Assembly (NCBI GenBank): GCA_017632155.1
Contig: JAGBRZ010000169.1
Span: forward strand, 1 to 20,316
DNA: 20,316 nt
Reading direction: 5' to 3'
From: Clostridia bacterium
Lineage (GTDB): Bacteria > Bacillota_A > Clostridia > Oscillospirales > CAG-272
The notes beneath the pieces were generated by a model that was not told the DNA's origin, did no database searches, and saw only the letters and a program-made list of their open reading frames with translations. Within the stretch, counting starts at the first letter, position 1, and each line of letters begins with the position of its first letter. Of this stretch, positions 1 to 8,578 are shown piece after piece. The translations under genes were made by a program, and so were the position numbers.

Positions 1-1473
1 AAGGGAGCCGTTGAGCTTGGTGCTGTCTTCTCCATGACAAACGAAGAGCTCGATGCTCAGAAGCAAAAAATGTATGAGTTAGGCGCATACATGGACGAGG
101 ATGCGATCGCTGCGTCTGATAACTATCAGGACACAATGATCGACCTGCAGGACTCACTCAAGGGCTTGAAAATCAGCATGATGAGTGACTTCCTTCCGGG
201 AATCACTCAGGTCATGACGGGCCTCGCTGGTGTCTTCTCCGGAAACGGTGGCATCGAAGAGATCCGCGGAGGTCTTGAGACTGTGATCGGCAAGATCACG
301 GAGCTCGCGCCTCAGTTCCTATCACTTGGCCAGACCTTGATCTTGAGCCTGATCTCAGGCTTTGCGCCTATGTTGCCTCAGCTCGTCAGCACGGTTTTCA
401 GCGTACTGGTCCAGGGCATCACAACGATCACCTCAATGATCCCCTCCATGATGCCGTCAATAATTGCAGGCATCGAGGGCATCATGATGGCGCTCCTGGA
501 TGCTGCCCCGGTCATCATAGACGGACTGACGCAGCTCATTGTCGAACTCGTCACCTGGCTCAGCACAGGCGACACAATAACCACATTTGTAAACGGAATC
601 ATCCAACTGGCCAGCCAGATCACGAACTCGATCGCTTTAATTCTTCCGGTCCTGCTTCCTGCCATTGTTCGAATCATTTCCGAACTGGCGCAGGCCCTCA
701 CAAGTCCCGAGAATGTCATGATGATCCTCAACTCGACGCTCATGATTATCGGGGCCGTTGTTATGGCCTTGATTGAAGCCTTCCCGGAGATCATCAACTT
801 GGTTGTCGGTCTACTTGGAAACATCGGCGAGACGCTGCTCATGTTTATCGACACGGCCAGCACGGACCTCGCTGGCTGGTTTGCTGAAGTGATCCCGAAC
901 GTGATCGCCTTCTTCGCCAACATCGGCGGAAAAATTAAAAGCTGGTTTACTGAAACAGTATCAAAGGCGGCACAGTTTGGCGCTGACTTGCTTGGAAAGT
1001 TCCGTGAGCTCCCGAGCAAGATCATCGAAGTCGGTTCAAATCTGATCCGTGGCATCTGGGAAGGCATCAGCAACATGGGCCAGTGGATCAAGGACAAGAT
1101 CGCAGGCTTTGGTGAAACAATTACAAACGGTTTCAAGGCTGTTTTTGGAATTGCATCACCTTCGAAGTTATTCGCTGACGTGATCGGTTCAAACTTGGCG
1201 CTTGGAATCGGTGAAGGCTTCGAGGATGAGATTGGAAACGTTGAGGCTGACATGGTCGGCTCAATGGATGACCTCACCGGAAGCATGACCGCTAACGTGC
1301 AGGCTTACGCTGCAACAGGTGCGGCCATCGCTGGAGATGCGACAACATACAACGGCGGGAACATTTCAATCAATGTTTACGGCGCTGAAGGTCAGAGTGA
1401 GACCGCTCTGGCTGAGATCATCGCGGTCAAACTTCAGGATATGACAAGAAGGCAGGGATTGATTTATGGCTAA
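1..1473 (+). CDS. Phage tail tape measure protein, C-terminal part (5' end outside window)
   Basis: The reading frame is open from base 1, so the gene starts upstream; the first internal ATG (34) is not a convincing start. About 490 residues are visible. The product is the C-terminal part of a tape measure protein, which sets tail length and is thought to help DNA cross the cell envelope. The beginning (DNYQDTMIDLQDSLKGLK) has the form often seen near the end of Clostridia tape measure proteins. It is followed by long hydrophobic helices rich in Ile, Leu, Met and Gly (bases 300-860), an amphipathic part containing SNLIRGIWEGISNMG and IASPSKLF, and a polar tail. IASPSK is a recurrent tape-measure motif. 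The position just before the distal tail gene supports the call. The stop overlaps the next start by 8 bases, which implies translational coupling. Confidence 0.93.
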   Translation, partial: KGAVELGAVFSMTNEELDAQKQKMYELGAYMDEDAIAASDNYQDTMIDLQDSLKGLKISMMSDFLPGITQVMTGLAGVFSGNGGIEEIRGGLETVIGKITELAPQFLSLGQTLILSLISGFAPMLPQLVSTVFSVLVQGITTITSMIPSMMPSIIAGIEGIMMALLDAAPVIIDGLTQLIVELVTWLSTGDTITTFVNGIIQLASQITNSIALILPVLLPAIVRIISELAQALTSPENVMMILNSTLMIIGAVVMALIEAFPEIINLVVGLLGNIGETLLMFIDTASTDLAGWFAEVIPNVIAFFANIGGKIKSWFTETVSKAAQFGADLLGKFRELPSKIIEVGSNLIRGIWEGISNMGQWIKDKIAGFGETITNGFKAVFGIASPSKLFADVIGSNLALGIGEGFEDEIGNVEADMVGSMDDLTGSMTANVQAYAATGAAIAGDATTYNGGNISINVYGAEGQSETALAEIIAVKLQDMTRRQGLIYG

Positions 1474-2209
1474 GGTCTTTAACATGACTACAAACAAGAA
1501 TGGTCTGTTTGTATATGCGGGCGAGGCTTCGGCTGATTATGGCATGGTGATCGCTGAAGCCCCAGCCTTTGAAAGAGGAAAAAGGAAGACAACCGTCTAC
1601 AATGTTCCGGGAAGGAATGGCTCCGTCATCGTCCAGCAGGACGCATGGGAAGACGTTCCCCGTGCATATAAGGTTTGGCTGACAGTAGACGGCAAGCAGG
1701 CATTAAACGAGGCCGTGGACGCTGTCGAGGCTTGGCTCAATTCCGTGAAAGGTTATCAGAGGCTTGAAGACAACTTCGAGCCGGAGATCTTCCGCCTCGC
1801 TTATTACAACGGCGGGGATGAATTCAGCAACATGGCAATGATGGCAGGCGAGGGAACGCTCCGATTCACATGCAGGGCTGAACGTTTTTATAAATCAGGC
1901 GAGCAGGCCATCACTGTCACCAACGGCACAAAGATCTACAACCCCACAAGGTACACGTCAAAGCCTTTGATTCACATCGAAGGCAGCGGAACGGTGACGG
2001 TCTCGATCGGAGGGAACACTATCAGCGCAAACGTGACCGATTACATCAACATCGACAGCGACACAATGAACGCTTACCGTTTACCCGCGGAAAACAAAAA
2101 CGGAGACATCAGCGGGAGCTTCCCCGTCATTCCTGCAGGCGCTCAGACCATAGGCATCACAGGAACGACCACGAAGGTCACAGTTGTCCCTCGCTGGTTC
2201 ACAATTTAA
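1466..2209 (+). CDS. Distal tail protein (Dit-like, siphovirus tail component)
   Basis: A 247-residue protein between the tape measure and the endopeptidase-like tail gene, which is the fixed position of Dit in Gram-positive siphophages. Dit forms the hexameric hub that joins the tail tube to the baseplate. Family-like features are the N-terminal TVYNVPGRNGSVIVQQ segment (the 'pGRnG' element), a ferredoxin-like region with paired beta strands (residues about 60-140, including EGTLRFTCRAERFYK), and a C-terminal galectin-like beta domain with NPTRYTSKPLIHIEGSG and a closing Pro-Arg-Trp. The length is typical of short Dit proteins without a carbohydrate-binding insert. A second in-frame ATG at 1484 could be the start, since the 1466 start lies within the end of the previous gene. 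The assignment rests on motif recognition and gene order. Confidence 0.88.
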   Translation: MAKVFNMTTNKNGLFVYAGEASADYGMVIAEAPAFERGKRKTTVYNVPGRNGSVIVQQDAWEDVPRAYKVWLTVDGKQALNEAVDAVEAWLNSVKGYQRLEDNFEPEIFRLAYYNGGDEFSNMAMMAGEGTLRFTCRAERFYKSGEQAITVTNGTKIYNPTRYTSKPLIHIEGSGTVTVSIGGNTISANVTDYINIDSDTMNAYRLPAENKNGDISGSFPVIPAGAQTIGITGTTTKVTVVPRWFTI

Positions 2210-2219
2210 GAGGTAGAAC

Positions 2220-4370
2220 ATGAAGCCTATTCTTTACGCATCAGTTACAGAGGGGACCGTTCCCGTCAGCTTTGGAATCGGCACATTGAACGACTGCATC
2301 AGGGCGGAAGTCCCGGAAGACCTCAATGGAAAATTTGAAATGTCTTTCGAATATGCTGCGGACGGCATACATGCCGACCAGATCGTTCCGAACGCTATCA
2401 TCAAGGCAAAACCCAATTACACGGATGACCCGCAGCTCTTCAGGATCTATAAGGTCGGGAAGACTATCAACGGCAAATTTACAGTAAACGCTCAACATAT
2501 TAGTTATGATCTGAGCGGCAAAGTCATCGCAACAGGCTCAGCAGCGTCCTGCGTTAACGCCTGCCTGCTTCTGACAGGTTCCGCGGGTAATTTCACTATA
2601 AACACCGACAAGACCGTCAGCGCTTCGTTTGAGGTCTCTGAACCGTCAAGCGTCCGCTCATGGTTCGGAGGTAAACAGGGCAGTCTTTTGGATGTTTATG
2701 GCGGTGAATGGAAATATGACAACTACACGGCAAGCCTCAAGCAAGCTCGTGGAACCGACAGAGGTGTCACGATTCGCTATGGCAAGAACCTCGTCGACTT
2801 GTCCCAGGAGCTCAGCATCGAGAACCTTGTCACGGGTGTCATTCCGTACTACATCGACGGACAGACAAACGCGAAGACAGTCGGCGCACTTGTCCCGACC
2901 GGTCTCGTTCTGGATGTCGACAGGAACATCGCGGTCAATTTCTCCCAGGACGTAGATCCTGAAAGTGCGACCTCGATCAGTGACCAGCTCGCAGCTCTTG
3001 CGGCGGACTATATTGCAAAGAACAACCTCACCAACGCAGTCAACAGCATCACGCTCGACTTCGTTCAGCTCCAGGGCTTAACGGAGCGGGTTGATCTGGG
3101 TGATACCGTACATATTTATTTCGAGGCGCTGGGAATCAGTGCGGCCTTGAAGTGTGTTTCGGTTGTCTGGGACGTTCTCGAAGAACGTTATTCAAAAGTC
3201 ACCTTTGGAAGTGTCCAGGCTAACATCGCGCAGACGATTGCGGTGCAGCAGAAGGAAGTCGCTGAGAAGCCGAGCACTTCGTTCTTGTATGAGGCGGCAA
3301 AAAGAGCCTCAGAGCTCATCACGGGAAACCTCGGCGGTTATGTGGTCATACATGACAGTAACGGCGACGGTGAACCTGATGAGATCCTGATCATGGACAC
3401 GGCTGACATTTCCACAGCGGTCAAGGTGTGGAGATGGAACCAGAACGGTCTTGGTTATTCCGGGAACGGTTACGCTGGACCATATAACACGCTCGCACTG
3501 ACTGCAGACGGCCAGATCGTTGCCACGGCCATCACGACCGGAACGTTAAACGCTGACCTAATAAAAGCGGGAACGATCGAAGACGCGGCAGGCAATTCGA
3601 CCATCGACATGACGAACGGAGCCGCGACACTTTACTCATTACGGGCAAAGCGTGACCTCACGATCATTGGAACGGACGGACTGACTAAAGGCTTTTTCTC
3701 GCAGTCCGGTAATGATCAGGCGCTTATTGAACTTGACAACTCAGCAACAAACACGCCCACGGTTCAAATATACGGGTTAAGTGATGGCGGCAACGTTGTC
3801 ATCAGAAACGCAGCAGGCACTTCAGTCGGTGCGTTGTTTGCTCAGAATGGCCGCGGCTATTTCTACCAAAAGAACGACCAGAACGTCCAGACGGTCAACA
3901 TTCAGGCCGATCAGGACGGCGGTCTCATAAACTTACGAGATAACAGTGGAGACCTTGCGCTTCAGATCGCGGTGTCTTCCGGTGGCGGTGGCACGTTCTT
4001 CTGTAACGATGCAAACGGGAACAAGACGATCCAGGGCATCGGTGAGACCGGTGACTTGATCTGTGTAGTTCTCACACAGACATCAAGCCGAAAGGTCAAG
4101 GAAAACATCAAGCCCATCGAAGACGCTCGAAAGATTTTAGAGCTCCAGGCGGTCAGCTTCGATTATAAGAACAAGAACCTCGGAACAAATAAACGCGGAT
4201 TTATAGCCGAAGACGTTGCCGAAGTTCTTCCGAACCTCGTCAAAGCTGAGACTGAAGACACACCCGCGACCCTTAACTACATTGAAATGATCCCTTACTT
4301 GCAGGAGATCATCAAAGAACAGGATGCAAGAATCAAAAAACTGGAGGAACTTATCAATGGAACAGATTAA
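2220..4370 (+). CDS. Prophage endopeptidase-type tail protein with C-terminal S74 intramolecular chaperone
   Basis: A 716-residue baseplate/tail-tip protein preceded by AGAGGTAGAAC about 6 bases upstream. The N-terminal 370 residues look like the Gram-positive tail-associated endopeptidase/Tal family (gp44-like rings that cap the tail tube). A triple-repeat beta-rich stalk follows ([28 protein letters not shown]). The C-terminus is a recognisable peptidase S74 auto-chaperone: SSRKVKENI, then [35 protein letters not shown] and a final helical coil. In endosialidase-type S74 domains a Ser and a Lys five residues later form the self-cleaving dyad; here S622 and K627 have that spacing. The chaperone would be released by cleavage just before S622, leaving a trimeric fibre. 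The Ser-Lys dyad is seen directly, while actual cleavage is inferred. Confidence 0.88.
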   Translation: MKPILYASVTEGTVPVSFGIGTLNDCIRAEVPEDLNGKFEMSFEYAADGIHADQIVPNAIIKAKPNYTDDPQLFRIYKVGKTINGKFTVNAQHISYDLSGKVIATGSAASCVNACLLLTGSAGNFTINTDKTVSASFEVSEPSSVRSWFGGKQGSLLDVYGGEWKYDNYTASLKQARGTDRGVTIRYGKNLVDLSQELSIENLVTGVIPYYIDGQTNAKTVGALVPTGLVLDVDRNIAVNFSQDVDPESATSISDQLAALAADYIAKNNLTNAVNSITLDFVQLQGLTERVDLGDTVHIYFEALGISAALKCVSVVWDVLEERYSKVTFGSVQANIAQTIAVQQKEVAEKPSTSFLYEAAKRASELITGNLGGYVVIHDSNGDGEPDEILIMDTADISTAVKVWRWNQNGLGYSGNGYAGPYNTLALTADGQIVATAITTGTLNADLIKAGTIEDAAGNSTIDMTNGAATLYSLRAKRDLTIIGTDGLTKGFFSQSGNDQALIELDNSATNTPTVQIYGLSDGGNVVIRNAAGTSVGALFAQNGRGYFYQKNDQNVQTVNIQADQDGGLINLRDNSGDLALQIAVSSGGGGTFFCNDANGNKTIQGIGETGDLICVVLTQTSSRKVKENIKPIEDARKILELQAVSFDYKNKNLGTNKRGFIAEDVAEVLPNLVKAETEDTPATLNYIEMIPYLQEIIKEQDARIKKLEELINGTD

Positions 4371-6798
4371 CCTCAACCTTATCCCTGGCCGCACGATGCC
4401 TGTGGCTCACGCTTCGCAGTATGATGTCGGCCGAACAATCAGGTTCAATCTTTTCGAAGGTGACACAATCTATACGCTCGACGGAACTGAGACCGTCAAC
4501 GTCAATGTTCGAAAGACTGACGGCAACGTGGTCACGGAAGAGCTCACGGTCACAGCTTCCGCTTCTTATGTTGAAGTTGTAACAACTGAACAGATGACTG
4601 CCTGCTCCGGTTCTAATCTTGCAGAGATCCAGATCATCAAGGGCGACGACACACTTGGAACGCTCAACTTCATTCTGGAAGTTGAAGAGGACCCTATGGA
4701 GGGCGGAATTCAGAGCGAAAGCGAGATCCACAACCTCCGCAGCCAGGTCAATGCGATGGTATCTGAAGAAGTTGCAGAACAGTATGACAGCGCCGACGTT
4801 ATTTTTGACAACGTTCCAACGGCAGGCCATGGGATTGGCTACACAGTAACAAGCGAAGGCATAAAAGCGATTGAAGACAGCATCAACGCTGATGTTCAGG
4901 CGGAAGAAACCGCACGAGTAACGGCGGACACTGTACTCAATGCAAGAATTGATAATATCGTTGCGTTGCCCGAGGGATCAACTCAAGGCGACGCCGAGTT
5001 AATGGATATTAGAATAGGCGTAAACGGCGATACTTACGCAAGCGCTGGCGACGCTGTGAGAGGTCAATTTGCGGCTCTTGATTTTTTGGGTTATGTAAAT
5101 CTAGATCCCGCTGACGTTACAATTCAACAGGATAAAAGATGGGCGGCGGACGGGAGTGCCGCACAAGATATGACGGGATACACCGCTGTATCTTTTGCTT
5201 GTAAAGCCGGAGAAAAATATAAATGTATTGGTAAAAACATCGGCGTTGCCGGCGGTTTAACAAACATTAATTTTTATGACTCAAATAATACAAGAGTTAC
5301 TTATATTAATACTATTACGCAAGAGAGCGGTTATGTAACATATTTTACCGTTCCGAACGACGCAAATATAACATGGGTTGGTTATACTCAACTCAAAGAT
5401 AATAATTATTTATCTCAAGCCTTTTATAGATTAAAGCCTATTTCTCCCCTCGAGGACGATATAACAGCTTTACAACACAATCTTAAGGATCTTTTTAAGC
5501 AATATGCAACAACTGTTACAACTCTTGATGCAAACACTTTAAAAAACGGAATTGTATCATTTACAAAAGGAAGCACACCAAGTAATTTCCCTAATATAAG
5601 TTACGCAAGCGGCGCGATAGTTTGGACTATAAGAGCAAGCGACGAGGCTTTTAATAATTATGATAGACAATATATTATTACTGACGAGTATATTGCAAAT
5701 AGAGCTTATATATCGGGCGCTTGGGAGAGTTGGAAAGTATCAAGGATATCAAAAAATATAATTAGTTATGGCAATACGCCTCCGTCTTTATTTGATTTAG
5801 ACAATGGTTTGTATTTTGTTCAATCAAGTCAAAAACCAGTTAATTATCCACCTATGTCTTTGTCAACAGGCGTATGGATAACAGTCGAAAAAAAGACAAA
5901 CGGCATTAACTCCGATAACGATAACATCCGTGTAAGCTCGGATGCTGTTACTTATGTTAATAAATATTCTGGTGGTAATTGGCTGGGCTGGGAGGCAACA
6001 GCGGGCGTTATTACTTGCGGTACGGATAAAGATTACACGACTTTAAGAGAAGCAATTTCAGCCGGCTCTAAATACGGTTGTAAAGTCGTTGTATATCCTA
6101 AAGAGTACGATCTGACTCAAGAGTTTGCGACTGAAATAGCTCAAGAGTCAACAACGGGCTTTACTGGTATCGAATTAAAAAATGGCGTTCACGTTGAATT
6201 TTTACACGGAGCTTATGTTAAAGCTATTTTTGACGGCTCGAGCTCTTGGACTCAGACATATTTCAATCCTTTTTATAGTAGTGGAAGTTTTACGCTTGAA
6301 AACTTAAATATTGAGGCAAAAAACTGTCGTTATTGCGTACACGACGAGCACGCCGGTTTAACTGAGGCTTATCACCACATCTATAAAAATTGTATTATGA
6401 AATACGAGAACACTTACGACACTCCGATATATATTCAATGTATAGGCGGCGGACTTGGCGTAAATGGTACGATTGAAATCGTCGGCGGAAAATATGAAAG
6501 CAAGTCAGATAATCCCGTAGGATCTTACCCGACGGCTGACGATAGCGAAGTTTGCATTTCATATCATAACGGCGTTGGTGCAAATTGTGATAGCTTTATT
6601 ACTGTTAGAGATTTATATCTATCCGATAACGGTTTTTTAAGATTTGGCAATTACGGCGCCTCTACGATAAAATCGCCCGTTTTAGTTTGTGGCTGTAGAA
6701 TGGGCAAAGCGATTGAAGAGATTTTTGAAAATCCGAACCTTTATCAAAATGTGAATTTTGATGTTACCTCTTGGAATAACACAATAGGGAATAGTTAA
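4357..6798 (+). CDS. BppU-like baseplate/receptor-binding protein with knob repeats and a possible beta-helix tip
   Basis: An 813-residue protein. The start at 4357 is preferred over the in-frame ATG at 4324 because GGAGG lies 9 bases before it; it overlaps the S74 gene by 14 bases. Residues 1-130 resemble the BppU N-terminal domain that plugs fibres onto the baseplate ([20 protein letters not shown], then a beta sandwich ending FILEVEEDP). A conserved linker follows, [18 protein letters not shown] to GDAVRGQ. Residues about 388-463 and 474-548 look like two tandem 'knob' modules (each Leu-x-Asn/Asp-Gly start and a Trp-x-x-Trp close). From about residue 552 the pattern [12 protein letters not shown] begins a probable pectate-lyase-like beta-helix with many Gly and Asn turns. 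From about base 4970 codons become AT-rich (AAT, ATT, TAT, TTT), unlike the first 600 bases. This suggests the receptor-binding part was acquired separately. Confidence 0.82.
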   Translation: MEQINLNLIPGRTMPVAHASQYDVGRTIRFNLFEGDTIYTLDGTETVNVNVRKTDGNVVTEELTVTASASYVEVVTTEQMTACSGSNLAEIQIIKGDDTLGTLNFILEVEEDPMEGGIQSESEIHNLRSQVNAMVSEEVAEQYDSADVIFDNVPTAGHGIGYTVTSEGIKAIEDSINADVQAEETARVTADTVLNARIDNIVALPEGSTQGDAELMDIRIGVNGDTYASAGDAVRGQFAALDFLGYVNLDPADVTIQQDKRWAADGSAAQDMTGYTAVSFACKAGEKYKCIGKNIGVAGGLTNINFYDSNNTRVTYINTITQESGYVTYFTVPNDANITWVGYTQLKDNNYLSQAFYRLKPISPLEDDITALQHNLKDLFKQYATTVTTLDANTLKNGIVSFTKGSTPSNFPNISYASGAIVWTIRASDEAFNNYDRQYIITDEYIANRAYISGAWESWKVSRISKNIISYGNTPPSLFDLDNGLYFVQSSQKPVNYPPMSLSTGVWITVEKKTNGINSDNDNIRVSSDAVTYVNKYSGGNWLGWEATAGVITCGTDKDYTTLREAISAGSKYGCKVVVYPKEYDLTQEFATEIAQESTTGFTGIELKNGVHVEFLHGAYVKAIFDGSSSWTQTYFNPFYSSGSFTLENLNIEAKNCRYCVHDEHAGLTEAYHHIYKNCIMKYENTYDTPIYIQCIGGGLGVNGTIEIVGGKYESKSDNPVGSYPTADDSEVCISYHNGVGANCDSFITVRDLYLSDNGFLRFGNYGASTIKSPVLVCGCRMGKAIEEIFENPNLYQNVNFDVTSWNNTIGNS

Positions 6799-6803
6799 AG
6801 ATT

Positions 6804-7175
6804 ATGGACACAGTAATACAGTTTACTCCGGCTCAGCTTATCGCTCTTGTTTTGGCTATATGCGGCGCGATTGTAACAATATCCGCCGCAATCGGAGTTA
6901 TTGCAAAAGCTCTTGATAAGGCTCGAGCTCCGGAAAAAGAGCAAAACGATCGACTCGACGCTCATGAAAAACGTCTCAATGCTCACGATGAAATAATTGA
7001 AAAGTTCAAAGAGTATTTTGACAACGATGACAAGCGCTTCAAGGAAATCGAAAAGAGCAACAAAATCACTCAATCTGCTTTGCTTGCCTTGTTAAAACAC
7101 AGCTTGAACGGCAACGACACAGAAAGCCTGAAAGAAGAAATGAAAAAACTCGAAGCCTATTTAATTCAAAAGTGA
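6804..7175 (+). CDS. Small membrane protein with coiled-coil tail, probable lysis accessory
   Basis: A 123-residue protein with an N-terminal transmembrane helix (about residues 10-34, LIALVLAICGAIVTISAAIGVIA). A long charged helix follows with heptad-like repeats (DRLDAHEKRLNAHDEIIEKFKEYF and DDKRFKEIEKSN). It lies between the receptor-binding gene and the holin. Genes of this layout in Clostridia phages are usually unnamed or called holin-like or haemolysin XhlA-like. XhlA itself has the coiled coil before the membrane helix, so the order here is reversed. The product could be a holin partner, an antiholin, or a tether between membrane and tail or lysin. The upstream ribosome site is weak. 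The start of the gene shares the AT-rich codon use of the preceding receptor-binding region. Confidence 0.6.
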   Translation: MDTVIQFTPAQLIALVLAICGAIVTISAAIGVIAKALDKARAPEKEQNDRLDAHEKRLNAHDEIIEKFKEYFDNDDKRFKEIEKSNKITQSALLALLKHSLNGNDTESLKEEMKKLEAYLIQK

Positions 7176-7189
7176 AGGGAGGGCAAACT

Positions 7190-7405
7190 ATGAGCAATAA
7201 GACATACGACATTTTGAAGTGGGTGGCGACTGTTGTGCTTCCCGCCCTGGCAACTCTAACCCTCACGATCGGACAGATCTGGGGGATCTCAGACTGGACC
7301 GTTCCGATCGGCGCGACCATCGCAGCGCTGGCGACCTTCTTCGGGGCCATCCTCGGGATCAGTTCGATCCAGTACCAGAAGACGATCGAGAAGGGAGGCA
7401 AGTGA
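7190..7405 (+). CDS. Holin, r1t-type (two transmembrane segments)
   Basis: A 71-residue protein. ATG at 7190 is chosen because AAGGGAGGG lies 5-12 bases upstream; an in-frame GTG at 7172 would put that site inside the gene. The sequence starts NKTYDILKWVATVVLPALATL, continues IGQIWGISDW, and has a second hydrophobic segment IGATIAALATFFGAILGISS with a short basic tail. This is the recognisable pattern of the small class II holins of the lactococcal r1t family (two membrane helices, N-terminal KTYDxLK). Holins form the timed membrane lesion that lets the endolysin reach the wall. The stop shares a base with the endolysin start (TGATG), so the two are translationally coupled. Confidence 0.88.
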   Translation: MSNKTYDILKWVATVVLPALATLTLTIGQIWGISDWTVPIGATIAALATFFGAILGISSIQYQKTIEKGGK

Positions 7406-8247
7406 TGGGCTCGTTATTTAAGGCGGATGTCATTCGTTTGGCAAAGGAACAGGTCGGATATATCGGAGGAAAAGGCACGTCAAAATTCAGCCATGACCTC
7501 GATGTCTGCAACTATTGGAACATGCCACCAAAAGACGGCTGTCCTGATGCAGACTGGTGCAGCATCTTCTTCAACTGGCTGATCTATATGAGCACAAGGA
7601 ACTCAAGCGGTGAAATAGATCCTGATGTTTGGGATGCGCACTATTTCACTTTCGAGCCTGACAGTGGTGAAAACCTCGCCGCTGGCTGTGGTTATGCTGC
7701 CGACTATTACATGCAGCACGACGCATGGAGCGGGACCAGTCAAGGCGCTTGTGTTGGTGATCAGATTTTCTTTCGTAATTTTGCGCACACTGGTCTCGTG
7801 TATGACTGGGATGATGAATATATTTACACCATTGAAGGGAATACCCGCGTCGATGGCGAGCCCTATCACGTCGCATATAAAAAGTATAGGCTTGATGATC
7901 CTGACATTGATGGGTATGGCCATCCCCGTTATGATGGCGATGAATATGAGAGCGGCGACGATTCAGCCGATGACGTTCAGCCTGAACCCGATCCGGCCGA
8001 CGATCTTCCTCAGTCTGTCAGCATCGACATGGACATCATCCAGATCGGCGACAAAGGCAACCAGGTCGAGACGTTGCAGATCCTGCTCAATGCGTTCGGA
8101 TATTCAGATCAGGACGGCAACAAGCTGGCCGTTGATTCGATCTTTGGCTCGCGTACTGATTACGCTGTCAAAGTGTTCCAGGAAAACCATGACATCGAAC
8201 CGGACGGAATCGTCGGGTTCCAGACATGGACCGCATTACTCAAATAA
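7405..8247 (+). CDS. Endolysin: CHAP amidase/endopeptidase domain plus peptidoglycan-binding domain
   Basis: A 280-residue lysin. The start at 7405 has AAGGGAGG 7 bases upstream and directly follows the holin. Residues 1-165 form a CHAP/NlpC-like papain-fold domain. The candidate nucleophile is C52 in DADWCSIFFNWL, the His is H128 in FAHTGLVYDW, and the third polar residue is E144 or N146 in YTIEGNT. A flexible acidic, proline-rich linker (about 176-205, many Asp, Glu, Pro) joins it to a C-terminal peptidoglycan-binding type 1 domain (IGDKGNQVETLQILLNAFGY, AVDSIFGSRTDYAVKVFQ, DGIVGFQTWTALL). The enzyme should cleave peptide or amide bonds in the wall after holin opening. There is no signal peptide, as expected for a holin-dependent lysin. 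Whether the bond cut is amidase or endopeptidase cannot be told from the sequence. Confidence 0.92.
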   Translation: MGSLFKADVIRLAKEQVGYIGGKGTSKFSHDLDVCNYWNMPPKDGCPDADWCSIFFNWLIYMSTRNSSGEIDPDVWDAHYFTFEPDSGENLAAGCGYAADYYMQHDAWSGTSQGACVGDQIFFRNFAHTGLVYDWDDEYIYTIEGNTRVDGEPYHVAYKKYRLDDPDIDGYGHPRYDGDEYESGDDSADDVQPEPDPADDLPQSVSIDMDIIQIGDKGNQVETLQILLNAFGYSDQDGNKLAVDSIFGSRTDYAVKVFQENHDIEPDGIVGFQTWTALLK

Positions 8248-8289
8248 AAAGATCAGTTCATTGGTCATATATTTCTCCGTAAAGAATTA

Positions 8290-8326
8290 GCCCGTGGGTT
8301 CGCAGCGCCCGCGGGCTTTTTCTTTT
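8290..8326 (+). terminator. Rho-independent terminator after the lysis genes
   Basis: A 9-bp stem pairs GCCCGTGGG (8290-8298) with CCCGCGGGC (8308-8316), with one G-T pair. It has a 9-base loop and is followed by TTTTTCTTTT. It sits 42 bases after the endolysin stop and should end the late transcript. Confidence 0.88.
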
Positions 8327-8350
8327 GGTGTAGTTTTTGGTGTAACTTTT
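8327..8350 (+). repeat. Left pair of 12-bp direct repeats, candidate integrase arm sites
   Basis: GGTGTAGTTTTT is followed directly by GGTGTAACTTTT, two tandem 12-bp units. The 19-bp block TGGTGTAGTTTTTGGTGTA (8326-8344) recurs exactly at 8523-8541 on the other side of the tRNA-like core. Paired direct repeats on both arms are the expected form of arm-type sites for the N-terminal domain of lambda/Tn916-type integrases. Confidence 0.7.
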
Positions 8351-8424
8351 GTATTTTTCACCGTGGACAACCATAAGGTCCAAAATTCAAAAGTGCCTAT
8401 TTTGGGCGGTTTTGGAGCTTTTTC

Positions 8425-8440
8425 AGTCCACGGGTGGACT
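8425..8440. repeat. Perfect inverted repeat in attP
   Basis: AGTCCAC and GTGGACT flank a GG spacer (7-2-7, no mismatch), just left of the tRNA-like core. It may bind a recombination accessory protein. It contains CCAC-NN-GTGG, the same box that recurs in the probable replication origin at 13292-13365. Confidence 0.6.
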
Positions 8441-8447
8441 AACGGCA

Positions 8448-8475
8448 GAGGGTTCAAGTCCCACCAGCCCCACCA
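8448..8475 (+). other. attP core: 3' end of a tRNA or tmRNA gene
   Basis: The sequence reads as positions 49-76 of a tRNA-like molecule: T-stem GAGGG (8448-8452), T-loop TTCAAGT (8453-8459), T-stem CCCAC (8460-8464), acceptor strand CAGCCCC (8465-8471), discriminator A and encoded CCA (8473-8475). There is no matching 5' half in the window, so this is not a functional RNA gene. It is the piece a phage carries so that the host gene is rebuilt on integration. The predicted 5' acceptor strand in the host is GGGGCTG, which matches how tmRNA (ssrA) commonly begins, so ssrA is a good candidate target beside an ordinary tRNA. The one mismatch in the T-stem (A8449 against A8463) suggests identity with the host starts at about 8450. 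Confidence 0.8.
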
Positions 8476-8479
8476 TAAG

Positions 8480-8512
8480 AAACCCCGAGAGCGTAAGGCT
8501 TTCGGGGTTTTT
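8480..8512 (+). terminator. Terminator right of the attP core
   Basis: CCCCGAGAGC (8483-8492) pairs with GCTTTCGGGG (8498-8507) with one G-T pair and a 5-base loop. Flanking A and T runs extend the stem and give a T-tail (8508-8512). It lies 8 bases after the CCA end, as a tRNA/tmRNA terminator would, and may serve that role after integration. It also faces the end of the integrase gene. Confidence 0.85.
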
Positions 8513-8523
8513 GTCATTTATAT

Positions 8524-8547
8524 GGTGTAGTTTTTGGTGTAGTTTTT
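8524..8547 (+). repeat. Right pair of 12-bp direct repeats, candidate integrase arm sites
   Basis: Two perfect tandem copies of GGTGTAGTTTTT in the same orientation as the left pair at 8327-8350, with only two base differences in the left pair's second unit. They lie between the core and the integrase stop codon. Confidence 0.7.
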
Positions 8548-8578
8548 GAAATATGGCCTAAATTTACAAAATTATATT

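Noticed and set aside
378..1286. Long minus-strand reading frame (302 residues)
   Set aside because: It lies entirely opposite the tape measure gene, has Ser/Ile/Met/Pro-rich low-complexity content typical of antisense reading, and has no ribosome site.
7219..7404. N-terminal extension of the endolysin
   Set aside because: It is a shadow of the holin gene (Arg/Asp/His-rich), and AAGGGAGG marks the start at 7405.
8376..8475. Complete tRNA gene
   Set aside because: Only the T-arm, acceptor strand and CCA are present. No anticodon arm, D-arm or matching 5' acceptor strand (GGGGCTG) is found upstream.
8287..8530. Short reading frames on both strands in the attP region
   Set aside because: They run through two terminator hairpins and the tRNA-like core; the WDLNP-type antisense peptide is a known artefact of translating tRNA ends.
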